Source of the DNA: Ficedula albicollis
Taxonomy: Eukaryota; Chordata; Aves; Passeriformes; Muscicapidae
DNA length: 64,000 nt
Reading direction: 5' to 3'
Assembly (NCBI RefSeq): GCF_000247815.1
Contig: NC_021681.1
Span: forward strand, 23,568,789-23,632,788
Made by a program: the position numbers and the translations under genes. This document shows, in pieces, positions 12,730 through 24,160 of this stretch (the stretch's first letter is position 1; each line of letters begins with the position of its first letter). The notes beneath the pieces were generated by a model that saw only the letters and a program-made list of their open reading frames with translations, searched no databases and had not been told where the DNA came from.

Positions 12730-12736
12730 AAAAAAA
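12629..12736. repeat. A27-C64-A17 homopolymer block
   Basis: A run of 27 A (12629-12655) is followed abruptly by 64 C (12656-12719) and 17 A (12720-12736). A pure C block placed inside what would otherwise be one A-run suggests that the C bases are inserted into, or miscalled within, a poly-A tract. Open frames giving poly-Pro or poly-Gly here are meaningless. Confidence 0.95.
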
Positions 12737-13573
12737 TGGGAGGAGAAGATGAAGGGAGTTAATTTACCTCTGGTTTGAATTTCTGGCCATATTGAGAAAC
12801 CATTTCCAGCTCTTTCCAGCACATTCTGGATTCTACTCATGATCCTGCTGCTGAAGGATGCCCCATCCCATCAGCAGACTCCTGAGCCATGCAGCTCTCC
12901 TGAGAGCCTGTTTCAGGGAGGTGGCTGATGTTTCTGTGTGGTGCATACAAAATAGGTTTTACAATTAAAGTATTTCCTTCCATTCGTCGTCCAAATCAAA
13001 TTACAAGGCACTTAAACGTTGAATAATTTATATTCCCCAAAAAGATGTTAGGCTATTAAATAGCAGGAATAATGTTCGGTTTATTAGATTGTTGTAGAGG
13101 ACTCTATCTTTGGTAATGACTCAAACTCATCATTCTTATCAAATAATTGTTTCCATCTCTGGCTTGATTGTAGGGTTGTTTCAAGAGGTTTTTTTTTTTC
13201 TGTTTGTTTCTTTTACATTTTAGTGTTTACTGGGCAAATCTTTTCAGTTCAGGCATTCCCCAGCTGGTTCACCCAGTCCCTGAATTCTGTCAAAGAAGGT
13301 TCTTTTGCCCACGAGGTCTCTGCATTTGGAGGCAGATGCCCCAGTCCTTTCCAAGATCTCTATTTCCCTCCTGGCAAAGGGCTGTATGATTCCTCAGTGC
13401 CTGGCTGGATGGTGAATTAGCATATTTATAGAAATCACTGCATGTCTTCTGCTGGGCAGCTTTCAAAGAGATGCAGAGGCACGTGGAGGACACTTGGTTG
13501 CATGTGGATTGTTGGAATGCTGCTGAAGTGAGAATAACAGCAAAAAGTTATGGTTGGTTTTGCCCCTGGATTT
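12737..13573. other. Unique non-coding stretch
   Basis: No feature recognised. Small frames only. Confidence 0.6.
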
Positions 13574-13722
13574 CAACCCCCAGACTGTTCCAAGGCTGAG
13601 TCTGGGTGCATGGGAATGGGAATTTGCCCCTGTGAGAATTGTATTTAGCAACCCCCAGACTGTTCCAAGGCTGAGTCTGGATGCATGGGAATGGGAATTT
13701 GCCCCTGTGAGAGTTGTATTTA
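13574..13722. repeat. 75-bp tandem duplication
   Basis: A 75-bp unit starting CAACCCCCAGACTGTTCC begins at 13574 and 13649 with very few differences (GGTGCATGG versus GATGCATGG; AGAATT versus AGAGTT). Because 75 is a multiple of three it keeps any frame open, and this helps create the 245-codon minus-strand frame over 13463-14200. Confidence 0.9.
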
Positions 13723-15208
13723 TGGAGAGAATTGTGCAGACACAGTTGTTGCAATCCCAAAAGAAAAGGGGGAAAGAAAATTTCTCTGTGATCGGGCAAG
13801 TTGATGCTGTGTTTGAGGGAAGCATGAAATCCACAGTGCAGGGGACGTTTACAACCCTCACCTGCTGCAGAACCACCGGGATGAAGCAAAGGCAGCGCTC
13901 AGAGGGTGATAACAAGGATATTATGATGGGCAACACGACTTTTAAGTGCCGGTGGAATGGGCAATTCTGGAAGCCCTCAGGAAAACAAGAGTTGCTGAAA
14001 CATGACAATTTATTGAACCGATTTCCTGCACGCTTGTTACCATTTTTTTTTTCCCCTGCAGTACCACTGTGAATTTTGTCCCGGGTTTTGGTACAAAAAC
14101 TAAAGGGAAGAGGAAAGAATGTCAAGCAGGAGCAGGGTGCCAAAGCCTGAAATGTCTCTCTTTCCTTGTGGGGAAGGTGGAGAAGTTGCTTGGTTGTCAC
14201 TGCAGAAGATGGAGAACTTCACAGAAGGTGGAAGGTCCAGACTGGCCAAGGAATTTACAGTAAGGTCTGTCTTATCTCATTTAAAACATTTGGAATAGTA
14301 GCAGGAGGTTTATGTATGAGGAGGAAACATCATTTGTTAACTGTGGAAGGTAGATGGAGCAGGAGAGTTTTTACATGGAGAGAAATGGAAGAAGAGGAAT
14401 AATCAAGGTACAGAAACAGAGTTGTTTGAGTTGGAATGGTGACTCCTAAATTTTGGTTACTAAAAAGTAAATACAAGCCAAATTGAAAAATAGTTTAGTT
14501 TTGACCCCAACACCATCTGTTTTCTTTTATAGCAAATTTATATCAGTGGTTGCTGGGTATGAGGGCTGACATCTCTTGACTTGCTTGGACAGCTTTGGGA
14601 ACCATTTTGAGGAAATAGCTTTTTTTGTGTGTTTTTTGTCCCAAAATGTTACAGAAAATATCTCAGTTCCAGCAAGTTTCAGCCAAACCAGTTGTAATCA
14701 AATATAACATCCCTCCCTGGGTGACACTACAATGATTAATTTTAGTATTAATCGCCCCAGGTTATGGCTTTAGCCACTGCTGATGAATACTCCAGTGATA
14801 TGGCTTAAACCAAGGCTCAAATACTTTGTGCCCAGTATCTCTGAACAGATCCAATTTCCTTCCCAGCAACTGGATGCAGCTACAGTCACTTTTAGTGCTG
14901 GATCCAGCTTTTTATGTGCTTTTGAATTACTGGGGAGCTGCTGGCTGGAAGGGAAGGGCTCAGGGAAATAAAGGAGATGGCCTCAAACAGGGACCTTGTG
15001 GACACCAATATTTGCTTGGCCATGAAACAGGGAGCCAGGGCTGAATCCCAGCACCTTCCTCTTCCCACTTAACCTCTCCACCTCGCAGGGCTTTTAAAAT
15101 AAAGTCCTGTTAATTGCCTGCCTTCAGGAGGAGTTGGGAGACTAATTAATGGATGTTTGCAAAGCTGTGAAGTGCAGTAGTGACTGCTGAGTGCTGTTGC
15201 CACCTTTT
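13723..15208. other. Unique non-coding stretch
   Basis: No recognisable gene or transposon. The long minus-strand frame 13463-14200 extends into this stretch but is judged incidental. Confidence 0.55.
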
Positions 15209-15288
15209 GGAGGCAGATCCAGCAGGAGCAGCTGCTGCTGTGAATCGGAGGCAGATCCAGCAGGAGCAGCTGCTGCTGCTGTGAATTG
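15209..15288. repeat. 38-bp tandem duplication with CTG codons
   Basis: Unit GGAGGCAGATCCAGCAGGAG... begins at 15209 and 15247. The copies differ by one CTG triplet in a short (CTG)3-4 tract and by one base (AATCGG versus AATTGG). Confidence 0.9.
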
Positions 15289-16442
15289 GTGAGGAGGGCT
15301 CTTTGCTGGGTCAGGCTCTGCTCTGGTTTCACTGATTGCCTCAACAGCCTCCAGAGGAAACAAAACATAAATGGACATAAAGCTGAGCCCTCGGCTGCCC
15401 GTGCCTGCTGTGCCCATTGCCACTCTCAGGATGGTGTGACCCAAACTCTCTCCTGCCCTGGAGCTGCCTGGAAAAGCTTCTTTTCCACCTACATTTAGCA
15501 ACACTTCGTGGAGTGCACAGGAAGCTTTTGTGCAAAGACAGCAAGCAGTGCATTAATTTCTGGGAGCTTGCAGAAAACCTCTCCTCCTCCCTTTATCATA
15601 CCCAGAACCCCCTTTTTTGGTGTTTGTTCTCCTGCTGGACCGTGGCCCACACCCATAGGGCCCAGGTGGATTTTCCATCCCACTTCCTCTTGTCCTGTCC
15701 ATGACCACCACCTGTCCCCTTTCATTTATTTCTCTCGTCTGGCATCCTGTGCCAGCAGGTTTCTTCTTCAAAAAAAAATCACAGACAAAATAAGACAAAT
15801 GTGGCAAAATATATTAAGAGTCCAGTTTCCATAGCAGTTGTAGGAGATATTCATCCCTGGGTATGGAGTTTTGTTGTATTAGTTTTTGAATGGAAATGAC
15901 CAGGTGCAGATTTCTGGAATTTCCACTGCTTTCTATGTGATTTCATTCCATTTGCATAGCACAGCTCCAAAATGGATATCTGAAGAAGAAAGGAATCAAG
16001 ATCTTTAATTAATATTGCACATATAATTACATATAAATATAGCTGTATTTTATATTATTCACACCTATAGCATATATATAGAGAAAGTATTATATGATAG
16101 AGGTACACATAGACAGAATATAATGCACAAATGAATATAATATAATTACTTTATTTATATATTACATATAATTATTTCACTTATATGTTATATAATATGT
16201 ATTATTCTTATTATTCTTATTATTTATATTATTTTTATTTTTATCTTTGGAATGAATGGTAGATTACCTAGAAAATTTTTAGCTCACACTTGAGGGCTGC
16301 AGGGCTTCATTTGGAAAAAGAAAACAATATACAAGTTTTCCAGACCTATTTTTATGCTTATTTGCATTATAAACTCTTTGTGACGTTCATTCTGAAATTG
16401 TCTCACAGACTTGTCCTTGCATGCATCCATCTTCCACCGTGT
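15289..16442. other. Non-coding stretch, AT-rich toward the right
   Basis: No gene recognised. From about 16005 to 16250 the sequence is extremely AT-rich with interrupted TATA/TTAT low-complexity words, as in degraded microsatellites. Confidence 0.6.
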
Positions 16443-16488
16443 GGCTGCTACATAAATAACCCCCCCCCCCCGGCTGCTACATAAATAA
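16443..16488. repeat. 12-base poly-C flanked by 17-bp direct duplication
   Basis: The 17-mer GGCTGCTACATAAATAA occurs at 16443-16459 and again at 16472-16488 with twelve C between them. This miniature X-C(n)-X arrangement matches the much larger duplication-C-duplication structure at 49.66-51.7 kb. Confidence 0.9.
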
Positions 16489-17987
16489 AAATATTAATAG
16501 GTAAAGGTAGCAGCCTCTTCGCTGTAGCCAAGTCTGGGAGTAGATGAATTGTTAATTCAAGTTAAATTGCTTTTATGAACTTCTTGTTCATTTATATTAA
16601 TTGCTTGTACTGACCTGACCTAAGCTGCTTAGGTGGAACTGCAGAAATTAAAGATGCTCCCATTCTGCATGCACAGAGTGCAAAGAGAGTTTCTTGCTTA
16701 AATGCATCACATCGACTTCCTATATAAAAATGAATAAAACTCATTGGTATTGTGGCCTGGTCAGAGTTGACGTGCCTTTGACAACCACCCAAGCTCAGCT
16801 CCTTGGAAGATTTTATCTCTTCTTCTCCATCATGCCTCATCTCAGCACTTCTCTTTTGGCAAGCATAAATGTAAACACTGTGGGGTCTGATCATGGAGAT
16901 TTTGTTTCAAGTAACAATACCTCTCAGCAGGACCAGAAGCTTTTGGAAAAGGTTGCCAAAGTCATCTCCAACGTAAAGAACTGGTGGAAGTTATATATAT
17001 TAGAGTTTTGTTCAGTTCTATAAACTACAAAATGAAGGAGAATGTTCTAAGGTTCTCAAAGTAGGCAGGAGAGGGAGCACATGTTGCAGCAAAGCCCAAC
17101 ATCTTTAGGAATTCTGTATTTTGATGGCTGGAGCTGGAATGGTTCCTGTTTTGTACCATCCCTAAGTGTCCGTGTATTGCTGCACTGTGATTCCAATCAA
17201 TTCCGTAATAACTTTAAGAGTGTAAGATTGAGTGGCTGCTGTAAACAGAGTAGAACGAAATAATGGATATTTTGTATTTCACTTTTGTACTCCCTCTCTC
17301 CTTCAGATCCATATCCAAAAAAAAAAAAAAAAAGAGATTGGAAAAAATACTTGGCATTTCATCAGATATCTCTAAAATACTTTTCAAATCTCAGAATACC
17401 TTTTGATATGCAGCATTTAAGGAAGAGAACTATTACTGCTACCTTCTCATTTAACCATATCCTGTGTGCTATTGGCTGCTTTCTCACAGTATCAGCCCGC
17501 AGAGCCCCATGAGCACAGGCATGAAACAGTTTTATTTTATACTGAAGCACATTTTTAGTCATTTTGGCTTCAGAGTGACTGTGGCAGCCTTCATCCCTTG
17601 TGGGATCAAAAGCCAGAAAGCAAATACAATAAGAGTGATAATAATATTTATGATTCTCAGGTTTAGAGCTGCTCTCTTCCTTTTTGTAAAGCAGGGGAAT
17701 TCTCACTGGGGACTTGCTTGTTTAGCCCCTTGGGTATGGTTAAGGCTTCTAAAAGGTTTATAAAGCTCCCAAATAAATATTTGTGAAAGAACTACTAGCA
17801 TTTGGAGAGAGGGCTGCTGAAAAGCTGGTGATATGGCAACTTAACTCAATACACAGTAATTATAGATCTTATTTCCAAGACTTTTATTCCACAGATGGCT
17901 TCTTTGCAAGGGAAGGAATAAAAAAAGACAACAGTTCTTTTTTTTTGTTTTTTTTTTTGTCTTTTCTTTTTCTTTTTTAGGTACACC
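16489..17987. other. Unique non-coding stretch
   Basis: No feature recognised beyond an A-run at about 17319-17334 and a T-rich tract at 17938-17978. Confidence 0.6.
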
Positions 17988-18053
17988 AGAGTTTTTTTTG
18001 TATTTTCAGGAGAGAGACCCAGAGTTTTTTTTATTTTCAGGAGAGAGACTTCT
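17988..18053. repeat. 33-bp tandem duplication
   Basis: A unit of about 33 bp starting AGAGTTTTTTTT and containing ATTTTCAGGAGAGAGAC begins at 17988 and 18021; one G in the first copy is missing in the second. Confidence 0.85.
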
Positions 18054-18180
18054 CCATGGAAATGCATGTAGTGTGTTGGTAAAACAAAATGAGCTGCAAA
18101 TGAGGAGGTGATGAGGTGCAAAGAGAGTTGGGAGAGAAGTGATGTGGGATTTAGTAACCGAAGCTCACAGGTGCTGTGGA

Positions 18181-18265
18181 ATCACAGAATGGTTTGGGTT
18201 GGCAGGGACCTAAAAGCCCATCCAATTCCATGGGCAGGAACATTTCCACCCCCTCAGGATGTCCC
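18181..18265 (-). mobile_element. Short CR1 3' fragment
   Basis: Reverse-complement CR1 3' end: ATCACAGAATGGTTTGGGTT, then GGCAGGGACC, AAAGCCCATCCAATTCC and ATGGGCAGGAACATTTCCA. Only about 85 bp remain. Confidence 0.8.
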
Positions 18266-19425
18266 TGTGAGTTTATGGGTTCAAAGGAGCTCCCTGTAGA
18301 TTTCCCCGGTGGCCCTGGCGAGGTCTGGCTCTGAGGTTTGACTCAGAGGAACAACAAGAGGAGCAATAACCCTGTGTCTGCGTTCGATAACAGCTCTGCC
18401 CCACCCTGGCAATTTGGGGACCCAGCTGTTCTCCTGGAGTCACCCCCAGGGCGACTGGGGAGCGGTGCAGAACTGAGGTGTCACTCCCACACCTCCCAAA
18501 ACTGCAAATTCCTGGCCGGGATCTGGGTCCTGAAGCGCGAACGAGCATCAGAGGGTGTCTCTCGCTTCAGAGCCTGGAATGATTTCCAGGGTTTGGCTTT
18601 TGGGGGGCAGCAGGGCTGTGCTGGATAACTGATGTACCGGGTGTGGCTGGTGCATGGCAGTGATTTGATGGATCCTGCTCCCTTCCCATGGACACCGATG
18701 ATTAGCCACAGCATGGATGTAAATGAAGACTGCAGTGAGCCAGGGGTGGGAGCTTTGCTTTCCCTCAGCCAGCAATATAGGGAAATAACAAGTAGATGGC
18801 ATTCTACCTCTATTTTTAAATTAAGACACAGCTGCTTAGGATGTGGAGTCTGTTCCTTTCACTTGTTATGCTCCATTGTCAGTCTGAACAAAGAAACTTG
18901 CATTTATTTAATTTAGCACTTGCAGCCTCTGCCTTTAAAAATAGAACAATAAATATAAACATCGTGTTCAGATTAATTAAATTAGTTTGTGTTAATTAAA
19001 CCAGATTCAATGAGAATTTTGAACTTTGCTCAGCTCCTGCCTGCTGGAGGAGGAGGTGCTTCAGGAATGATGTTGAATGTGTTTCCCTTAGCTGGATTTA
19101 TTTTTCTTTTCCCTGTCCTGAGCCTGGTGCCTGATCCAGCCATCCTCAGCTCCAGCTGGATTCCCTGTGCTCATCACAGGGAAGGGCACAGAAAATAAAG
19201 ATACTGATTCAAGTTAGCCAGCTATTCCCAGCAGGATCTAGGATCAACACCAATTTTCTCTTTAGGCTTTAAACGTGGCCTAAAGTCCCTGACTTTCCTC
19301 CAGGGCTCTGCACTGATTAACTCATCCATGACAGATTGAAATCTATGGACTTCTGGAGTAAGTTCTTTTTCTGTGGGATTCGTGCCTTTCCTAGCATTGC
19401 TCACTGTAATGACAAAAAATAACTG
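18266..19425. other. Unique non-coding stretch with a mild CpG cluster
   Basis: No gene recognised. CpG dinucleotides are clustered at about 18304-18565 (for example GAAGCGCGAACGAGC near 18533) against a CpG-poor background. This could be a small unmethylated element, but no promoter motifs are clear. Confidence 0.5.
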
Positions 19426-19427
19426 CT

Positions 19428-19469
19428 AGAAAAAAAAAAAAAAAAGAAAAAAAACTTACCTGAAAAAAG

Positions 19470-19503
<34 letters not shown>

Positions 19504-19534
19504 TACCTGAAAAAAAAAAAAAAAAAAAAAAAAA
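19428..19534. repeat. A-rich tract with duplicated ACTTACCTG
   Basis: Long A-runs enclose two copies of ACTTACCTG, at 19454-19462 and 19501-19509 (47 bp apart). On the minus strand each reads polypyrimidine-CAG-GTAAGT, an ideal splice acceptor fused to an ideal donor. The duplication itself is easily explained by slippage between the A-runs. Confidence 0.9.
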
Positions 19535-20060
<526 letters not shown>

Positions 20061-20087
20061 TTTTTTTTTTTTATTTTTTTTTTTTTT

Positions 20088-22452
20088 ATGAGCTTCATCA
20101 CCTCTGAGGATGCAGGATTTTGCAGGGTGAGAGGTTTGGGATTGCAGCTGGAGCACAGCACTGCTGGAATCCACTGGCCAGAGCTTCACCAGGGGTAAAA
20201 CGGGGCAACCCTTCCCTAAGGGAAGAAATTTGTGTCAGTCTGGGAGATCTGCAGCTTTCATCACAGAGAAATAAACAAATCATCAAAACCTACTTAATGA
20301 AATACGTCAATAATGTCAAGAGATTATAAAGTGCTACATAATTAGTAAACAAAGTGAGATATTTAAGGTCAATTCTGCAGCCTATAAGCAAATTATACAT
20401 TAAAAATACATACACTTAATATATATAAAATTTAAAAATACCTATAACGTGTTTTCTAGGATAAATATGGTAAAATATTCTGTAGCTATCAGAAACATGA
20501 TAAATTTTGGATTAGGGAATGCATCTGGTTGGTGAGTGTCAGCATTCTGGAACAGTTGCAAACTGGCCAATTTGCATTAAACTTGTAAATCCTCAGTAGA
20601 TTGTTCAATATTCTCAGTTAGAGACTCCAGGCAGAGAAATGGTGACAGCAATTTTATTAAAATAACACTCTTGTAGATTGCTCCAGTAAATCTGGGAGAT
20701 CATCAAGATAAATGAGGAAATTAATTAAAAAAGCACAAAGGCTTCATCCCCAGTGATTTGACCTATTGTACAAAGAAGTGGTGGCACTTAAGTAAAAAAG
20801 TCCACAAGTTGAAGGATTCAGTAGAGTTTATTGTGAAATATTCCCCTTTATCCAAGTTCTTATTGCAGGGGTTATGTTTCATGTGTTTCTAATACTTTTA
20901 TACTCAAGAACCAGCAGTTATTATAAAATAAACCTTTACCAACAGTTGCAGTCGTGGATATTTGAGACTGAAAAAAGGCAACATGTTTATTGAAAGGAAG
21001 ATTGAGGCAGCTCAGAATAAAGACAGAAAAAACCTCAATCTTAGCAATAATGGCTGCACCCATTTAACAGAGGTTGGTATTTCCTTTATTTGGGTATTTT
21101 CCCCATTTTATAATGGATTAGATCAATAGGTGCAGTCTGTGAGCTCCAATAACAAAATAAATTAATATAATAATCTTTTTTCTGAGTACCAACCTGTGTC
21201 ACCTTGATCCTTTTTCTGTAAGTGCCTGGTAGGATTTTGCCAAAAATACGTGTGTTTCTTCAAACACATATAATATGTAATATTTATCTATCAATCAATC
21301 AGTTTATCTTAACTAGTGTGCTTGCTGAAGGAGGAAAAAAAAAAGATTTTAAGTAAGTCTAGAGTCTACAGAGAAAATGTAATTCAAAAATTATTCAACA
21401 ACAGCAACAAAAAAATCTAGAAAGTTTCTTTTTAGTGCCCTGGCAGGAATGAGAATTATCACAATTATAAATACCTGACAGCATACACCTGGTTTCTTTT
21501 CTGAGGATGCTGTTGACTCTGTTTTTCTCCACCAATGCACCTGGGATGATAACCTGGAAGCAGTGGAAGGGATGCTGCAGGCATTTGATCTCCAGTTCTG
21601 AGTCTGTAATGTGAACTTTGGAACTATTGTCATATTGCTGCAGGCTCGTGCCATGAATATCAATCACTGCCCCTGGTGGAAAGGCTTCCATTTAAGAGAA
21701 GTGGCTTTTTTTAAAGGAAGGTTTCGTGATTTGCTCCAGATGTGAGAGTCATCTTTCCTAATTTGGTAATTCATAGGTGGAACACTGGGATGTTCTCGGA
21801 GGAGCTTTGATTGGAGAACACGATTATGGACAAATATTGCAGCGTGTTAAAAACAAGTCCATCGACTCAGAAATTTGAGCTGGGTTTAATGGTTTTGTGG
21901 GGCAGTGCTGATGTCAGAGCCACTCTGGGACTCCTGGGCAGCCATTTATTCACAACATGTGCCAAAAATTTGGGAAGCTCTGAGGGGTCAGAGCAAAGAC
22001 ATAATTTAATGGATATTTTCATACCTCACTAGTTTATTTCCTGCTTTTTTTTTCCCTGATTGGATAATCTGAGTTTAGATTACATGCCCCACCACCCCCT
22101 TTTATTTCTCCTTTAATAATATATATTTCAAGCCATGATATTTTCCCCTTGTAAGACGTGTCATATTTTCTGGCTGTTCAATATTTATAGTTTTTAACCT
22201 ATATCCAGCAATGTGGGTACAAGGTTGATAACCAAACATTTTCCTTGGCCTGTGTTGGTGCTATAGAATGGCTTTTGCTAAAAGTTTAATTACGAACTGG
22301 TAGTAAAATAATAATACAAATGATGAGATCAAGCTAAGTTCAAAGCTCTATTGGGCTGTCAAACACTTAATGCATTTGCCTTATAGGTTTTGTACAAATT
22401 GAAAATACAACTTGGTCCTTGATCTCCCTAATGTAATTTCTACTGTGAGGGC
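20088..22452. other. Unique AT-rich non-coding stretch
   Basis: No gene, RNA or transposon recognised. Confidence 0.6.
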
Positions 22453-22468
22453 TATATATATATATATA

Positions 22469-22499
<31 letters not shown>

Positions 22500-22510
22500 T
22501 TTTTTTTTTT
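22453..22510. repeat. (TA)n microsatellite plus T-run
   Basis: TA dinucleotides interrupted once by TGTGTG, followed by about twelve T. Confidence 0.95.
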
Positions 22511-23777
22511 GGCCAAGGCTGTTCTCCTGCCTGTATTTTGAGCATCTTTACTGTCCCTGTTGCTGCTCTGGCTGTTGTCACTTTGTAAAATCCTCCCTAA
22601 TAGCACTTGTTCTCTTTCTTCTTGACAGGTGGCCTTCCCTCCCCTGTGCCCTCTGCGTGCCTGGAATGCTGATGGGAGGGATGTGCTTCACCTGGAGCTC
22701 ACAGGTAGAGAAAAACCCAACTTATTGTTGCCATTTTTATTGATAATAAAAGCTACAAAGGTCCCCAGCCCTTAAAGAGGAGGCTCCACAGAGCTGCAGT
22801 GAGGTGATGCCCCAAGGCCTGACCCTTTATTTGGAATCTCTCAGCAGAGCTTTGGGCTCGTGCTGTTATTCAGGGCAGATGTTTTATGGCATTTTGTATT
22901 TCAGGAATGGAAAGGCAGAACTTTCTGCATTGAGGATGTTTTATCTGCAGCTCCTTCTGGATTTGTTATTCTAAAGCATCTCACTGGCTTAGACATCTGA
23001 GTCCCAATGAAAGTCAGTGGAACTTAGATAAATGGATTTTAGGGACAGGGTTATAAGCCTTTGCTATGAATTTCAGCACGCTGCTCTCCATGGAATCTTA
23101 ATTACTAACTGGGGTTGCCACATGCCTCTAACTTTATCCTGAGCTATAATAATTATCTGTGCAAGATAACAGCCTTGATAACAGCGAGCTGGGTGCCTGG
23201 GCTGCAGAGGTGAAAACCTCACTATTTGTTTTGGACCCTGTCCTCTGGAATCCTCCTTCACTCCCTTTGGCTGGCATTCCCTAATTTAATGGACTGTGCT
23301 TGTCAAGAGTGTAAATCAAACACTGCAGACAACCAAGTAAGTCCTTGTCATCTGTCAAATAATGGGGTTTTAGGTGCACTGAGGAAAACTTGGCAAAGTA
23401 GGGTAGGTTGCATTCTGAAGTTTAAACTGAAGTTCTGTTTGCTGATAATACAAAAGGAGCATTAAGAGATTGATGGTCTGTTTGAAATTCCTTTGAAAAT
23501 ATATCCCAGACTGGATCTTTTTTACTGCTTGTCTCTCGTGAGCCTCTTTTTCAGCAAAAGCCATTCTTTTAGATCCACAGTGCCATAAAACCAGAGAGCT
23601 GTCAGAGCCCTGCTGATCCAATTACAACTTTAAAACTTTTAAGCTTTTGATTTACAGTAAGCTCATTCCAGTTAAATACAGAGGAATCATTTCCTTAATC
23701 TCTACATTGTTTAGCAGTGTTTTTTCCCCAGTGTGTTTCATCTCTCTTCCCCTCACTTATGGAAAATGCAAATGATC
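22511..23777. other. Unique non-coding stretch
   Basis: No gene supported. A segment at 22629-22704 lies between an acceptor-like TTCTTGACAG and a donor-like CAG/GTAGAG, but the peptide is not recognisable. Confidence 0.55.
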
Positions 23778-24160
23778 GCAGATTGGCAGAATGGCTTGGG
23801 TTGGAAGGGACCTTCAATCCCATCCAGTTCCATCCCCAGGGACATTTCCCCTGTCTCAGCTTCTCCAAACCCCAATGTCCAACCTGACCTTGGGGCATTC
23901 CAGGGATCCAGGGCAAAAATAGATTTTCTACAGAAATACTAACTTAGCACTAATTAAAACACTAAAAATTTTACTTTTAAATTTACCTGATGGCAAAAAA
24001 GCCCAATAATTCTAGAAAAAAGGAATTCCTTCCCAAAATCCCACCTATCCCTCCCCTGGCAGTGGGAAGCCATTCCCTGGCTCCTGTCACTCCTTATCCT
24101 TGTAAAAATTCCCTCTCCAGCTCCCTCGGAGCCACTTTAGAGACTGGAAGGTGTTGGTTA
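23778..24160 (-). mobile_element. CR1 3' fragment with internal foreign segment
   Basis: Reverse-complement CR1: CAGAATGGCTTGGGTTGGAA, GGGACCTTCAATCCCATCC, then CATTCCAGGGATCCAGGGCA. Near 23915 CR1 text stops, about 85 AT-rich bases follow, and CR1 resumes near 24020 (GGAATTCCTTCCCAAAATCC through CCTTATCCTTGTAAAAATTC and CTCTCCAGCTCCC). The internal segment replaces CR1 sequence rather than simply adding to it, so a small insertion-deletion event is likely. No coding capacity. Confidence 0.8.

Noticed and set aside
13463..14200. 245-codon minus-strand frame, the longest outside the repetitive arrays
   Set aside because: It includes the 75-bp in-frame tandem duplication, overlaps a 172-codon plus-strand frame, and has no recognisable domain or codon pattern.
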